Notes: a model not told the origin generated them from the letters alone. A stretch of DNA of 64,000 nt from Cordia subcordata (GCA_028554755.1 JAPTOF010000005.1:10554501-10618500), one strand, 5' to 3'; positions 38,676-50,465 are shown, numbered from the stretch's first letter. Numbers and translations are program-made.

Positions 38676-38781
38676 TGGGATTAAGGGATAACTAAAGTGG
38701 TAAAGACTATTTTTTTCAAAGGTAAGGTCTTGGGTTCAATCCTATAGGGTATGGGGTTTAACTAAAAAAAGAAAAAAATCA
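38676..38781 (+). mobile_element. tRNA-derived SINE, about 106 bp, 12 bp target duplication
   Basis: The 12-base word TGAATCACGAGT occurs at 38664-38675 and 38782-38793, directly flanking this segment. Inside are a box-A-like GATAACTAAAGTGG near 38688 and a box-B-like GGGTTCAATCC at 38732-38742, the internal RNA polymerase III promoter of tRNA-derived SINEs. The 3' end is A-rich (AAAAAAAGAAAAAAA). Together these are the hallmarks of a retroposed SINE. The family name is unknown to me. Confidence 0.8.
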
Positions 38782-38793
38782 TGAATCACGAGT

Positions 38794-41434
38794 CTCGACT
38801 TCACGTAATTATGCTATGTTATCGCATGTGTATGGTTGGTGGATTTCTTTAATTAAATCAATGTGTTTAGATGACTTTTCATACTAGATATACTCTTAGT
38901 GGATCAAACATTCAAACCTAGATGTTCTAGAAGTCTGGCCTAATTAATAAATATTGCGTAATGAAAAAGTATGGAGAATTGATCATGTTCTTTTTGTTTT
39001 GTCTAAGTTCAATTGTGTTTCACCATTGATATGCAAGAAAATATACTCAGTTGAGTTTATACATTCACGAAAAAAAGTTATAGAAATATTCTGTGTAATT
39101 TCTTATTCTCACATGTCTGGTAATTTTTTTTCGTAATTTGATTAGACATATAAAATAATTTCTTATCATTTATTTTATTTTTGTTATTGTATATTTTTTT
39201 TTAAAAAAAGTGTTTTGTTTTTGACAATTTAAAATTTTGACTTCTAAGAAAGAATATCTCAAGAGTTTGAGCTTTTTCTGAAATCAATACAAATCATTTT
39301 TCCCTTTTTGCTAATTAAGTCAGTCAATTCAGAAACTTATTACAAAAACAAGTAGTGTTTTCAACAAAACAGGAAAAAAAAATCATGAAAGTTCTTTTTT
39401 GAAGACTTGATAAGAAATTAATTTAGGCGGACCCTTAAAAAGAATTCATAGTGATATTATTTTGCACTTCCTTTTGGCATTAAAAAGAATTCACAGTGAA
39501 ATTATTTATTACAAACTATATCTGTATTTCAAGGTATCAAACTTCATTTCGATTCTGTAGTGATCTAGAAACTATATGATATATAAATTTAAGAAATACA
39601 GTTTGAGGCAAAATTATCATCTCTTATCTGTTTTCTTTCTGTCACCCCTACTATATGAAATTCATGTTTTGAACTGAGAATATGAAATGCTTTAACCTCT
39701 AATTTGTTAAACACGGGAACAAATTTGGAACTAAAAAGCATACTGATAAATACTTTGGATTCGGTTTTGTTTGTTAAGGAATGTTGATAACCAAAAAGAA
39801 AAGAAAAAAAGGAAAAAAAAAAAAGGAATCAAGTTGATTTAAATCCACGATATTGAGCTTATAAAAATATTTAACTTTAAATATAATTTAATAAGATAAT
39901 AACACTATTTATTATTTTGTAATAAATAATTAAAAAATTGATTATTAAATAATCCATAAATGTTTAAGTTACATCGAAAGAAATATATATATCCAATAAA
40001 TGGACTTATCAATAAAACTAAAATGACTGAGCTTGGGTGTCATGTGGCACCCGTCAACTCATTTATTTTTAATTTTTATTATATTTATTATAATAAATTA
40101 AAGACAAGTTAAGCAAATATAAATAATTTATATTAGTCATATAAATTATAATTCTTGAGATATAGTACGCAGTTAGTTGCTTTTTAATTTTTAAAATTTA
40201 TTTTTTAAATTGTTGCAATCATTTTTTTTTTAAAAAAAATTGAGGGTGAATGTAATATATGACTAGATAGAAGATTAGAACTAAATATTAATGATACATA
40301 AATATTTAGATAAAAAAATATGCTTGTAATGGATAAATTATTTTTTAATAAAACTGATTGACCTTTAATTCATAAAAGACTTAAAATAAAAATATATTAC
40401 ACTCGCACGACATCGGGCCATCGCGGGGGTTTAGACCCAGAACTAATAGTTAAACCATTTTAGTTATTTTTTGTTAATTAAATTTTTTTATAAAAAAAAA
40501 AAAAAGACAGAGAGAGAAAAAGAGAAGAGCAGGCATGTAACAATAAGTAACATCACTGCCCAACGACCAAACGAGCAAAAGGTACCTAGCAAGTGGCAGC
40601 CGGTCAAAATGGTTGTTTGCTTCAACACCGGATTATATTCAACGCAATGTTTTAATTCCACTCGCTATAGTTCTCAAATGTGATATGTGATTTATACAAG
40701 AAAATGAGCAAGGACCACAAATTAAGAGCAGGTAAAACGATGCTATTGTCTCACAATTGGATAAGGTTAGAAATTAATCGGTCTGACGAAGAATAGTTCA
40801 GCATCTTATACGATCACAAATTAAGAGCAGGTAGATGAATGCTATTTATCTACAAATTGAATAATTTAACAATTTTGGGCTATTAAGAATATGGTCAGCG
40901 GCCGGCAAACTGGATCGGATATGTTACAGAACTCTAGGTCATTGACTTTGATTGTAGAGATAGTCCATATATTATAGAGATAGTCACCCGCAAATGGAAT
41001 AATGTTAAGAATTATCGATTTTATCATAAAATCAATTAGTTTACCTGGAGATAGTCGATATTTTATATGATAGATTTTAGTTATTTAGATGTAGTATTTT
41101 TTTTTAATATTTAGGAGAAATATATATTTCAAGTCTACTCATGTGTGACTTAGCGAAAACCTCTCCAGAGTTTCAAAGTTTATATGATCAATTTAAATTT
41201 AATAATTTTTTATATGGTAATAATGTATGTTTTGCCAAAAAAAAAAAGGGACATACCAAGCATTCAACATTCAACATGAAACAAGCAACCTATTGAGTTT
41301 ATTGACTAGTCAAGTGCATTATGTATGAGACTAACTCAGTCTTTCGGAAGTGTTGCATGATGTGACCCCTGAAAGTGTGACACCCCCAATACAAGTATGC
41401 TACAATTAGTGTTCTTCAGGGATATCCCAATTAT
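38794..41434. other. Intergenic, mostly unrecognised
   Basis: No coding potential. The stretch 39180-39435 has the A/T-run texture of the MITE family and ends GGCGGACCC, but the left end could not be found. Confidence 0.3.
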
Positions 41435-41610
41435 TAGAGTTGAAAATGAACACGGTTCATGACCAAAGTTTGAATTTAGTTCCTTACTCTGGATTGAGTG
41501 TCCTTGACTTAACTAGTATACATTATAGGTCACGTGCTTTCAGTTTGCAAGTTGGTAGTCAGACTCCGTAAGTGTACTGATAGTCAAGTTCCGCTAATTG
41601 AAATTTTTTT
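41435..41610 (+). repeat. Dispersed unclassified repeat A, copy 2
   Basis: Matches 46745-46905 in the same orientation and 1537-1705 inverted: TTCATGAC, TTTGAATTTAGTTCC, CTTGACTTAACTAGTATACA and AGTTGGTAGTCAGACTC. Non-coding, about 170 bp. Confidence 0.5.
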
Positions 41611-43662
41611 TGTCCCAAAAAAAATGCTAAAATTGGCGAAGGAATCTGGTCTTTTTTGTTTTGTTTAGTAAACAGTGAAGTGCATTGCAATTTGCAAACC
41701 AAAATGAGATTTCCATTTGCCTTGCGTGATGTGACCAGCTAACAATGTGGCAAGTGGTGTGGACAAACAAGGCGGCTCGGAGATTTTTGACAATGTTGCT
41801 GAAAGCCGAATGTTGAAAACGAGCAATCATAGGGTTGGATTTAGATTTTTGTTTTATAGAGTTGATTTTCATACTAAAACTCTATATGATATTTTTCCAA
41901 AAACGCATTGGTTTAGAATCTTATTTGTCCGACCCAGAGCACGAGAATGGTACCCAGTGACGCACATCAGTAAACAGCGACCGCAAAGGAGCATCGGCAA
42001 AATAAAAGAGTTGGGATTACTCTTTCATTCAACTGACTAACATCAGTCTCAATTAGAATTTATAAGTTTTAAAAAAAAATTTATAGGTTAAGAATAAAAA
42101 TTTTTGTTTTAATATTATAAAATTTTATTCTAAACTTATAAATTTTTGTGCTAAATTTATAATTTTTTCAGACTAATATTGGTCAGGTGGATAGAAGAGC
42201 AACCCAAAGAGTGATGGACCTAGATAACTGGTCTTGGTCTCTTGGAATATGGCTTCCAATACTATGACCTTGGGATGAAAAAACACCCTTTTTTGTAAAA
42301 AAAAATTGTTTATGTAATAAATATTTAATTTGACTTTTAAAAAAATTAAAACTCTAAAAAAAACTCAAATTTAACTTTTTTCAAAAGCCAAAAATTTTAT
42401 CTTTTTAAAACGACAATTTTCAGAATTTATTCTAAAAAAAAAGTGCTTAACCTGACAAACTCGGAAACTTTTCTAATAGAACTTTCTACAAAGAGGCTAG
42501 ACTTGAACTTAAATGATGAAGGTTCTTTAACCAACACCATTTTTTCTTTTTTGCGAGGTTAACCAACACCATGTTGTTATGCCTTTCTTGTCCCTTTTTT
42601 TTGGTATCTCTTTTGCAAAATTAAATAGATTAAGAGAATTATCTAATACTCGACCTTATCGCACATAATTTCATAAAATTCTGAGGTCAGCTTCAGCTTG
42701 ATCACTAGCCCTAGAGAATGCAACAAAATGTGGTATTTAGTGTGTTGGTGGTGCGGCGGCAACTCATGTCTTGTTCATTGACTACAGCACAAAAATGGAG
42801 TTAATTATATGGATTTGAAAAACAAAAGACAAGGTTTTCTTCTACAAGGTTATATAGATAAAATATAATTGAGAAATGGACATGTTTTTTAAGCTTATCC
42901 GATAAGCTTATTATATATTAAGAGAAAAACTTAAGCCCGGAAGCACTACTGAATTGGGAAGTGGTGAACTCAGTTTTCATTTTTCAACGTCGAATGCAAT
43001 GCTGAGGATTTGTTTCTTTCCACGATCAGTGGGGCCCCTTTGAGCCTGCCTTGGCCTGAATCACGACTCAATGCAGCAAAGATTTGATCATTTTGAAAGG
43101 GACTCCTTGCCCGTGCGCCAATAATTCAACCGTGATTTTTTTCATGGTGATTGTATTACCAATTCATTGGCGTGGAATTTCATTCTTGGTTACTAATATT
43201 AAAAATTGTAATTCTTAGAGATGCTCTAGCGATAAGAGTTGGATATAGGCATTCATGCTTCAAATCCAAATCCAGGCGGGTTGAGTCTTTCGATCTAACT
43301 AGTGCGATATAAAACATCGTGCACTTGTTTGCTAGTTGATGGTTGAACTCTGGTATACTGGTGGTGGGGTTCTGCCAACTGAATTTTTCTTATCGCAGAA
43401 AAAATAAAAATTAAAAATTATAGGGCGTGACCAGTATTCTGAATAGGTTTTAGAGATCTTAGTTTTGGTCAAGTTACAAATTCTCTTCTTATTAGGATTA
43501 GGTATTTGGCTAGTGCGTGGAGAGTCAGACACTCAATGAGGAGAGCTTGAGAGACGAGGGCTATTAAGCCTGATCTCTCTCTATAATTTATTCATTCGAT
43601 TAATAATATAATGTCTGTTGTCTACCCATAAAGGTAGATATAAGATTAAACCATGTTGAATA
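41611..43662. other. Intergenic, no gene recognised
   Basis: Open frames at 41747-42040 and 43332-43532 have no motif. A/T-run sequence at 42290-42450 looks like a decayed MITE. The segment 43380-43780 could be an LTR relic, ending CTCAATTTTCAACA, but no partner was found. Confidence 0.3.
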
Positions 43663-43752
43663 TTTGTGTGGCTATCATTAGATCTTCCTCTATTTAATTC
43701 TTTGTTCTTTGTGTGACCATTATTAGATATTTCTCTATTCAATTCTTCGTTC
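43663..43752. repeat. Diverged tandem duplication, 45 bp unit x2
   Basis: TTTGTGTGGCTATCATTAGA and TTTGTGTGACCATTATTAGA start two 45 bp copies, each ending near AATTCTTTGTTC or AATTCTTCGTTC. It lies about 270 bp upstream of the BAHD start. Confidence 0.75.
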
Positions 43753-43965
43753 TAATACCTCAATTTTCAACAAAGAAGTGGTCTTATCTCTTTGAAGTCA
43801 ATTAAGCTCTTGGTAATATGAACCTTTTTTCCTGATTTTTTAAAAAAGGACCAATAGTGACTCCGGAACTTACCCTAATATGAGATCTATGAGTTTCAAG
43901 TGAGGAGTACTGTTATTACGTACTGAACTATACTCTCTTGTCTCGGCGGTGTCAGCCAATGAGGT

Positions 43966-43976
43966 TATATATTAAA
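43966..43976 (+). promoter_or_regulatory. TATA box of the BAHD acyltransferase gene
   Basis: TATATATTAAA lies 54 bp upstream of the ATG at 44020, an ordinary distance for a plant TATA box with a short leader of about 25 bases. Inferred from position and sequence only. Confidence 0.5.
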
Positions 43977-44019
43977 TGTTCATCACTGCCCCATTTTGCA
44001 GCAAGCTAATAAAAATACA

Positions 44020-45375
44020 ATGGAAATTCAGATAATTTCAAGAGAGAGCATTAAACCATCTTCTCCAACTCCAAACCACCTCAAGGACTTCAAGCTCTCT
44101 CTCCTGGATCAGCTAATCCCTGCTCCTTATGCACCCCTTGTCCTCTTCTATCCCAATTACGATGGCGCTGCCCATCCTCAAGTCCTAGCAAGATTGTTAG
44201 TGTTAAAGCAATCACTTGCAGAAACATTAACTCGCTTCTATCCACTTGCAGGAGTGATCAAAGATGAGCTCTCTATAGATTGCAACGATCAAGGCGCTTT
44301 TTACGCGACCGCGAAGGTGGTCAATTGCCATCTTTCTGGATTTCTCAACAAGCCTGATCTTGGCTTGATACCACAATTGCTTCCTTGTAAAACGAGTTTC
44401 CAGGGATCAAGCGCAGGGAGTCGAGTGACTAACGTACAAGTGAATGTATTCGAATGCGGTGGATTAGCCATTGGCTTGTGCATCTCGCATAAAATTCTTG
44501 ATGGAGCCGCATTGAGCACATTCTCGAAAGCCTGGGCAGGCGCAGCCTCTGGTTGTGAAAGTATATATCCAGATTTCATTGCAGGCTCTCTGTTCCCGAC
44601 CAGTGATGAGCTGTGGCTTCAGGACTCATCAATGGAGACGTGGGGTTCATTGTTCAAGAAGGGCAAGTCCACAACAAGGAGATTTGTTTTCAATGCCTCA
44701 GCAATAGCCACTCTTAGAGGCATGACAAACAGATCAGCTGCAAGAAGCCCTACTCGTATTGAGACCGTCTCCGCCTTCGTATGGAAAATCGCCATGGCTG
44801 CATCTGAGCAAAGGCGCGGCGCCGCTCATATGCCTTCTCTGCTAACACATGTAGTGAACCTGCGAAGAAAGGCGGCGCCGAATTTCTCGGAATATTCTCT
44901 GGGAAATCTGATATGGATATCTAGTGCGAAATTCATGACTAAAAGCAAAGTAGAATTGCTTGCTCTGACTCAGAAGGTAGCAGAATCTATACTGAACATA
45001 AATGGTGATTATGTGAGGAAGCTACGAGGACACGAAGGGCATGACCTGATGCGTAAATCTCTCAAGGAGATTGGAGCTTTTGCTTCTAATAAAGGAGGAA
45101 TCGATTACTATGGTTTTACCAGTTGGTGTAAGTTTGGTTTCTATGATGTTGATTTTGGTTGGGGCAAGCCTGTGTGGGTGAGTAGTATCAGTTCAGGTGG
45201 TCCAGTGTTCATGAACCTCATCGTTCTTATGGAAACAAGGTGTGGTGATGGAATTGAAGCCTGGGTGACTTTAGAGCAGCATGAAATGGAATTATTCCAA
45301 TCTAACCCTGAGCTCCAGGCTTTCACTGAGATGGATCCAAGCCCTCTCAAGTTCAGTTTTGCGGCACCTTTCTGA
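44020..45375 (+). CDS. BAHD acyltransferase, vinorine-synthase/alkaloid O-acetyltransferase type
   Basis: A single exon encodes 451 residues, the usual BAHD length. The catalytic HXXXD motif is HKILD at 157-161 in CISHKILDGAALSTF, and the structural DFGWG motif is at 378-382 (YDVDFGWGKPVWV). The N-terminus (SRESIKPSSPTPNHLKDFKL, then FYPLAGVI near 73-80) fits the clade that contains vinorine synthase and other acetyl-CoA-using alkaloid or alcohol acetyltransferases. The enzyme should be cytosolic and transfer an acyl group from CoA to a hydroxyl; the acceptor cannot be read from sequence. There is no signal peptide. The in-frame codons upstream of ATG 44020 include no ATG. All key residues are intact, so it is probably functional. 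No pathway partner genes lie nearby. Confidence 0.93.
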   Translation: MEIQIISRESIKPSSPTPNHLKDFKLSLLDQLIPAPYAPLVLFYPNYDGAAHPQVLARLLVLKQSLAETLTRFYPLAGVIKDELSIDCNDQGAFYATAKVVNCHLSGFLNKPDLGLIPQLLPCKTSFQGSSAGSRVTNVQVNVFECGGLAIGLCISHKILDGAALSTFSKAWAGAASGCESIYPDFIAGSLFPTSDELWLQDSSMETWGSLFKKGKSTTRRFVFNASAIATLRGMTNRSAARSPTRIETVSAFVWKIAMAASEQRRGAAHMPSLLTHVVNLRRKAAPNFSEYSLGNLIWISSAKFMTKSKVELLALTQKVAESILNINGDYVRKLRGHEGHDLMRKSLKEIGAFASNKGGIDYYGFTSWCKFGFYDVDFGWGKPVWVSSISSGGPVFMNLIVLMETRCGDGIEAWVTLEQHEMELFQSNPELQAFTEMDPSPLKFSFAAPF

Positions 45376-45422
45376 ATAATCATACTAGCATGTGCATCAA
45401 TTGGATCCTCTCCTATTTTTTA

Positions 45423-45509
45423 TTCTCTTATATATATAAGAGAAATAATCTCAATCAAGAACCGTTTCTCTTATATATATAGGAGGGATAATCTCAATCA
45501 AGAACCGTT
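45423..45509. repeat. Tandem duplication, 43 bp unit x2
   Basis: TTCTCTTATATATATAAGAG followed by AATCTCAATCAAGAACCGTT, repeated 43 bp later with small changes. It begins 48 bp after the BAHD stop and so probably lies in its 3' UTR. Each copy can form a small TATATATA-centred hairpin. Confidence 0.8.
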
Positions 45510-46744
45510 AATCTCGTTCAGTAGTGAACGTTATGAGGAGATCCATAGCCACATCTGCGAGTCAGAAGAGCGCTCCTTATGGTAAAGTGTAGTCATGGAT
45601 CAACAATATAGTAGGTTTCTGAAGAATGAGAAGGTTAAAACCCAATGATGATTTAGTACTTTTAAATATCGAATTTAGACCTTATAGTCTGTCTGTGAAC
45701 AGGTTTAGGATTATTCATGTAGTAGCAGCTTGTTGCACTGCATGAGTGTACATATCAAAAGTTTAAAGGATTGTTTTCCATGCTAAATGATAATGTAATG
45801 CATCTAGCATCTCTTTTTCTTTCTGAATCCAATACGCTCATTGAGGATACTACATTCCGAAAAGTCAAGACCCCAACTTAGATTAATAGGACCACCTATG
45901 TGCTGTTTGTTTAGAATTGGATGGTCTGGATAATGAGATGACATTGTCAGAGAAAAAGACACTTGGTCCTCTTTTTGGACCAAACAAGTCTCTCGGCTTT
46001 CTCTTTCTCTTTTTAGTTCCTTTCGTAAACGAAAGTTAACGAAAAGTTAATTACCTTCCCAAAATATCATTTATGCCCCCAATGAAGCAAATGATATGGC
46101 AAAAACATGGTATTTTTATTTTATCTTTTTTTCATGATATATTCTCTACTTTGATAGGTGAAAAAAAATAAAAATTCAAAACGTCTTCAAGGGTCATTGG
46201 ACTATTTACAAATTTTCAAAATTCTTTGCCTTTAAAAAAGAAAAAAAAAAACAACAGATATTTGTAATTACTTTAAATATAACCTCATTTCCCTTAAATA
46301 TTCTATTGCATCTTTTCTTGTCAATATATAGCAAGGAATATATTATTAGAAAACTAGTAGTTAAACCTGTTCTATGCACAGGACTTAATAGTTTTTTTTT
46401 TAAAATCAAATCTAATTCTTGTTATACTTCTTTTGCAACTAATTTTAGAAAGCTTATTTGATAAAATTATTCTGATAAATTATTAATAAAAAAATATAAT
46501 AATGTTTAAATTTGTATATTTTGTTAATAAATCATAAATTGAAGGGGCAAAAAATGACAACTTACAATAAAAATCCAAATACTACATTTCCAAACTAATG
46601 AGTTTTACTAATTATTTTAACTTGAATTGGACAATACCTATCTTTTAACATGCATGTAAAAATAAGAACGATTTGTAACTTCTTCTTTGTGTGAGTAACA
46701 TATGTATAATATATAGTCCCCCTACTGATGCTTCAACAGTAAAA
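45510..46744. other. 3' flank of the BAHD gene and intergenic DNA
   Basis: No gene recognised. The first few hundred bases probably hold the 3' UTR end. Confidence 0.35.
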
Positions 46745-46905
46745 GATAGAGATGGACATAGTTCATGACTTGAATTTGAATCCAATCTCCTATCTTGGGT
46801 TGAGTACCCTCGACTTAACTAGTGTACATTATAAGGGATGTGCTGTGCACCCTAAATTTGTCAATTGGTGATTGGACTCTGTTGGGTGTCGGAAAAGAAA
46901 AAGCA
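46745..46905 (+). repeat. Dispersed unclassified repeat A, copy 3
   Basis: TTCATGACTTGAATTTGAATCC, CTCGACTTAACTAGTGTACA, TTGTCAATTGGTGATTGGAC in the order seen in copy 2 (41435). The TTTGAATCC word resembles a Pol III box B, but no box A or target duplication was found. Confidence 0.5.
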
Positions 46906-48617
46906 TATGTATAATATCTATAATATAGATAGAGAGAGAGGGGAAGGGAGGGGGAGAGAGATATCTCAATAGATAGATAGATTGTTCAAACCTATGCCTA
47001 AAAGCTACCTAATCAAATAATTGAAGCATCGATTTCACATGTTGGCATCTTCTTCTTACAATTGTCCTATTTAAAGATAGGATCAATTCAATAAGTTCTA
47101 TTTTTATCTAGTCCTACATCAGGATTCATATGATAAGAGATCATTCTATTTGATGAGCTTATCATACAAAAACTAGCAACTGTATACGTGCATCTAATAT
47201 ATTTTGTTAATATCAATTTCAAATCTCATTATATTTCATTTATAAATAATATATTAGAAAGTTATTTGGTAAAATAATTTTGATTAACTAACAATAAGAA
47301 ACATTAACAATGTCTACCAACTAAATTATCAACAAGTCGTAATAGGAAAAAATGAAAACTTGCCTTCAAATTCAAAGATTAAATCTTTGGACTAACAAAT
47401 TCTATACATAATTCTAATTTGAATTTGACAACGTGTCATACCATTTTAAAAATATTTTAAAATGTATGTACTAACAAAAATTTATTTCAACTGTATTTTC
47501 TGACATACCAATAACAATACTCGTGTAACAGTGCAGTCCATCAATGGTTATCTCGTAACTCTAACCCGGAGCTCATTTCACAAGAAGCAACACAAGAATT
47601 TCTTAAGTCAAAAGTTACAATACAAGTTGCATAAGCCAAACCATACAAAGACATTCTCAAACTCTTCCAACAATTTCTTGCAAAAACAAAGACACCACAG
47701 GCTATGCAAAGTGACAACTAGAATAAAATGACTGCTTAGGAATAGAAACTCAATCACTAGATTCCAAAGAACTATAAAGAAAAAACATAATGATAGGAAC
47801 AATGCAAAATAAAAATATTAACTTTGGGGTACACGTTAACTTATTAAAATCCAAAGACTATACTCTAGACTTTAAAGAAAAAAACAATTATTTGGAGAGA
47901 GGAGAGTACCATTACCAACACTTACCATTTTTGGCATTAAAAGTATGAGTACCAACAAATAATAAGCTTCCACAAATGTGAATACTAAGAGCACAAAATT
48001 AAAAAAAAGAAAAAGAAAAAGGAGGCCTTTGTAGACGTAAAGAGTATGAGCACCAAATAAAGACAAGCTTTTGCAATTTTAGGTTTCGAATAATAAGTAA
48101 TAAAAGACAAGCTCATGTAGAGGGATATTAACTGATTGGAAACTTTACTATTCATCTTAAGTTGCAGCTAGCAAATATGACCACCAGATTCAACAAAATT
48201 TGAATAACTCTTGGAGTCCACCGACTAATTTGGAGCCGAAATTTATTTAAACCAGATTTCAACAATTAGAGAAATTGAACGTTTTCTTCAGAAAGTTTAG
48301 TATATACTCTGTCTAGTCTTTTGTATTACCATATCTTAGTTACTATCAAAACTTTCTTTGTTTTAATTCATAGGCATTCTATAACAATACTTTCTTTCGA
48401 GGATCTCATAAGATTGTATTCAGACAAGTCATCAATACAAGTAAAAGGATTCTAAGCAATTTATTCTTGTCTTTGTCTCATATTTTCTATTTTCATCTCA
48501 TTATTAATATTGCGCTATTAATTTGTTCTTTTATCGTTTTTATTCTATGATTTATTTTTTTGTCTCTCACATTACTGCAGTTTGTTTTCTATCTTCCTCC
48601 TTCTTGGCCTTATTCTT
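46906..48617. other. Intergenic, nothing recognised
   Basis: AT-rich sequence with a short GA-rich and GATA-like tract near 46930-46980. No coding signature. Confidence 0.35.
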
Positions 48618-48797
48618 GAAAGCCAAAAGAATTATTCAACAATTAATAATGAAGCTTTTTCTATTGTGCTCTATGTTTCAAAATTTCAAGATGATCTTCT
48701 AAATCAAAGTTTTACTATTCAGGTTGATTGCAAGTTAGAAAAAGAGATTTTGACAAAAGATGTTAAGAATATTGCATCAAAACATATTTTTGCATGA
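48618..48797 (+). pseudogene. Endogenous caulimovirid-like RNase H fragment
   Basis: About 60 codons resemble the RNase H part of a plant pararetrovirus (Caulimoviridae) polymerase: a KNYSTINNEA block, the KFQDDL word typical of that family, and VDCK further on, ending at a TGA straight after ASKHIFA. The reading frame opens shortly before with unrelated sequence, and neither the reverse transcriptase upstream nor the rest of the domain downstream is present. It is a short, isolated remnant with no coding ability. A Ty3/Gypsy origin is the alternative, as their RNase H is related, but KFQDDL favours a caulimovirid. Confidence 0.55.
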
Positions 48798-50239
48798 TGA
48801 CTAGAAATTATTTATGTTATCTATAGGAACATCTTTCCTTGAATGTTTTTGTTTTTTCCAACCCCTAAATTGTTCACGTTGGAGCAACTGTATTACCATA
48901 TTCTACATTTGCTAGACCTCTTGGGTTAGTTGGTTAATTTGGGCATTTGTCTCAGCCCCCAAGTTTATTGGCACGTATTAGGGTTGGAACAACCCTAGTG
49001 TGATTGGATCTGCATAATTGTTGGCCTCTATGCATTTTTTGTAAGAATTTGGGGGGACTTTTCTAGGAATTCCACGTAGGATCAAGCTCAATGTGAAAGG
49101 ACTAGATAAGATGTATGTTCTCTAAGCTAGATCAATTATTTTTGTGCCATAAATTGAGTCCTAGGTGTAGAGGAAGCAAAAATCATGCCATAAAATCACA
49201 TTTACACGTAATAGAATCTTAACTAGTTGAGATAGTTTAAAAGAAACCATTACCTTTGAAGCGTGGAGCGATTGAGGAAAATGCACACACAAGTTACAAG
49301 CTTAAAGACCTATAAAAGACTAAGAACAAGTGAGAGAATAACGTTGATCCTTCACTTGGGACCTATATGTCTTGAGTTTGAGTTATCAATTAGAGTAAGT
49401 AGAGAACTACTATAAATCTTCTTAAATAATAATAATAATAAAAAGGTTGGTCTGGCACTGGCACTTTTGATCTTCTTAACTACTTAGTTTGGTCTATCTA
49501 AGAGCATAATAGTTCTTTAGTGATAGAACTCAAAGACTTTAAAGCTTGCCTGCACTTCTAATTTTCTTCGAAATGAATAAGAATTTTTTTCTCTCTTTTT
49601 TTTTGTTTTGTACGACTAAGGGAAATGGGGTGTGTGTACAGGTTTGGCTAAGAGGGAAAAAATATCAGTGTGTTTGTAACTCAAGACTAATAATATAAGT
49701 GACATGCAAAAATCTACTCAAAGAATTTTGAATTAGTCTTGGAAGATCTTGGGGGAAAGAGAGCCAAGAAACTAGGAACATAGTCATCGTAAAATCTCCA
49801 CTCTCCAACTTCCTTAATTCAAAATGTGATCTTGCTCTTTTCTACCACCACATTGAAAAGCCCCAGCCGCTCCAAACCTAGTCTAGAAGCCCAAATTGTA
49901 ACACTATGAGCCTTGGTTTCAACCAAAATCATAGGTTCTTCGAGTTAATCTAATTGAGTTATCTATTAATTAGAAATTCCATTTCATGGTTCAATTAACA
50001 AGACTTAAAAGGACAATATTCTCAAATTCTACAAGTCCATATGCATAAACATTAGAGAAAAGCTCTATAAAAAATATTGGAGAGGAGATTAAACACTACA
50101 ATTATTGATCATGCATTACTTCTGAACCAATAGAAATAGAACAAATCATTTTCCTATAATCAAAAGTCTTAATGCCAGTAAAATTTTTCCAATTTAGAAA
50201 CTAGCTAAAATAGAAGTTACCGAGGCAACAAAAAACTTG
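48798..50239. other. Intergenic, probably transposon-derived
   Basis: Non-coding. Part may extend the inverted LTR relic at 50240-50465, but the similarity is too weak to place. An (AAT)n tract lies near 49427. Confidence 0.3.
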
Positions 50240-50465
50240 ATCAAACACAATTATCAACTAGTAGAGGAACCAAAAGACATAATTACTCTTGGCTTAAAAA
50301 ATAATCAAAATGCCTTTGCGAAGCCTTAAGTAACATTATGTCCCTTTTGGCCTTAATTTATTCCACTAAAAGGCTAAAACCTACTATAAGGACAATTACT
50401 ATTTGCTAGAAGCTCATCATACACAATCATGACTTTTGTCTTTGCCCTGTTAAGCAAATTGACCA
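50240..50465 (-). repeat. Inverted fragment of the 27-30 kb LTR family
   Basis: On the minus strand, GGCAAAGACAAAAGTCATG, GATGAGCTTCTA, TTTTAGCCTTTTAGTGG and AGTAATTATGTCTTTTGGTTCC match in order the right LTR at 29920-30090 (GGACAAAGACAAAAGTCACT, CATGAGCTTCTATAATC, GGTAATTATGTTTTTTGGTCCC). It is a third copy of that family in opposite orientation. Confidence 0.5.

Noticed and set aside
38688..38742. Possible functional tRNA gene
   Set aside because: Box A and box B resemble a tRNA promoter, but no cloverleaf can be formed. The flanking 12 bp duplication and A-rich tail point to a SINE.
41747..42040. 97-codon open frame
   Set aside because: No recognisable domain, no splice partner, and composition close to the flanking DNA.
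42250..42460. Another member of the GTTTGGATTGG MITE family
   Set aside because: The A/T-run texture is similar, but neither end nor a target duplication could be found, so I did not list it as an element.
43996..44019. Eight-residue N-terminal extension of the BAHD protein
   Set aside because: The first codon would be TTG. The ATG at 44020 is the first in frame and matches the usual BAHD start.
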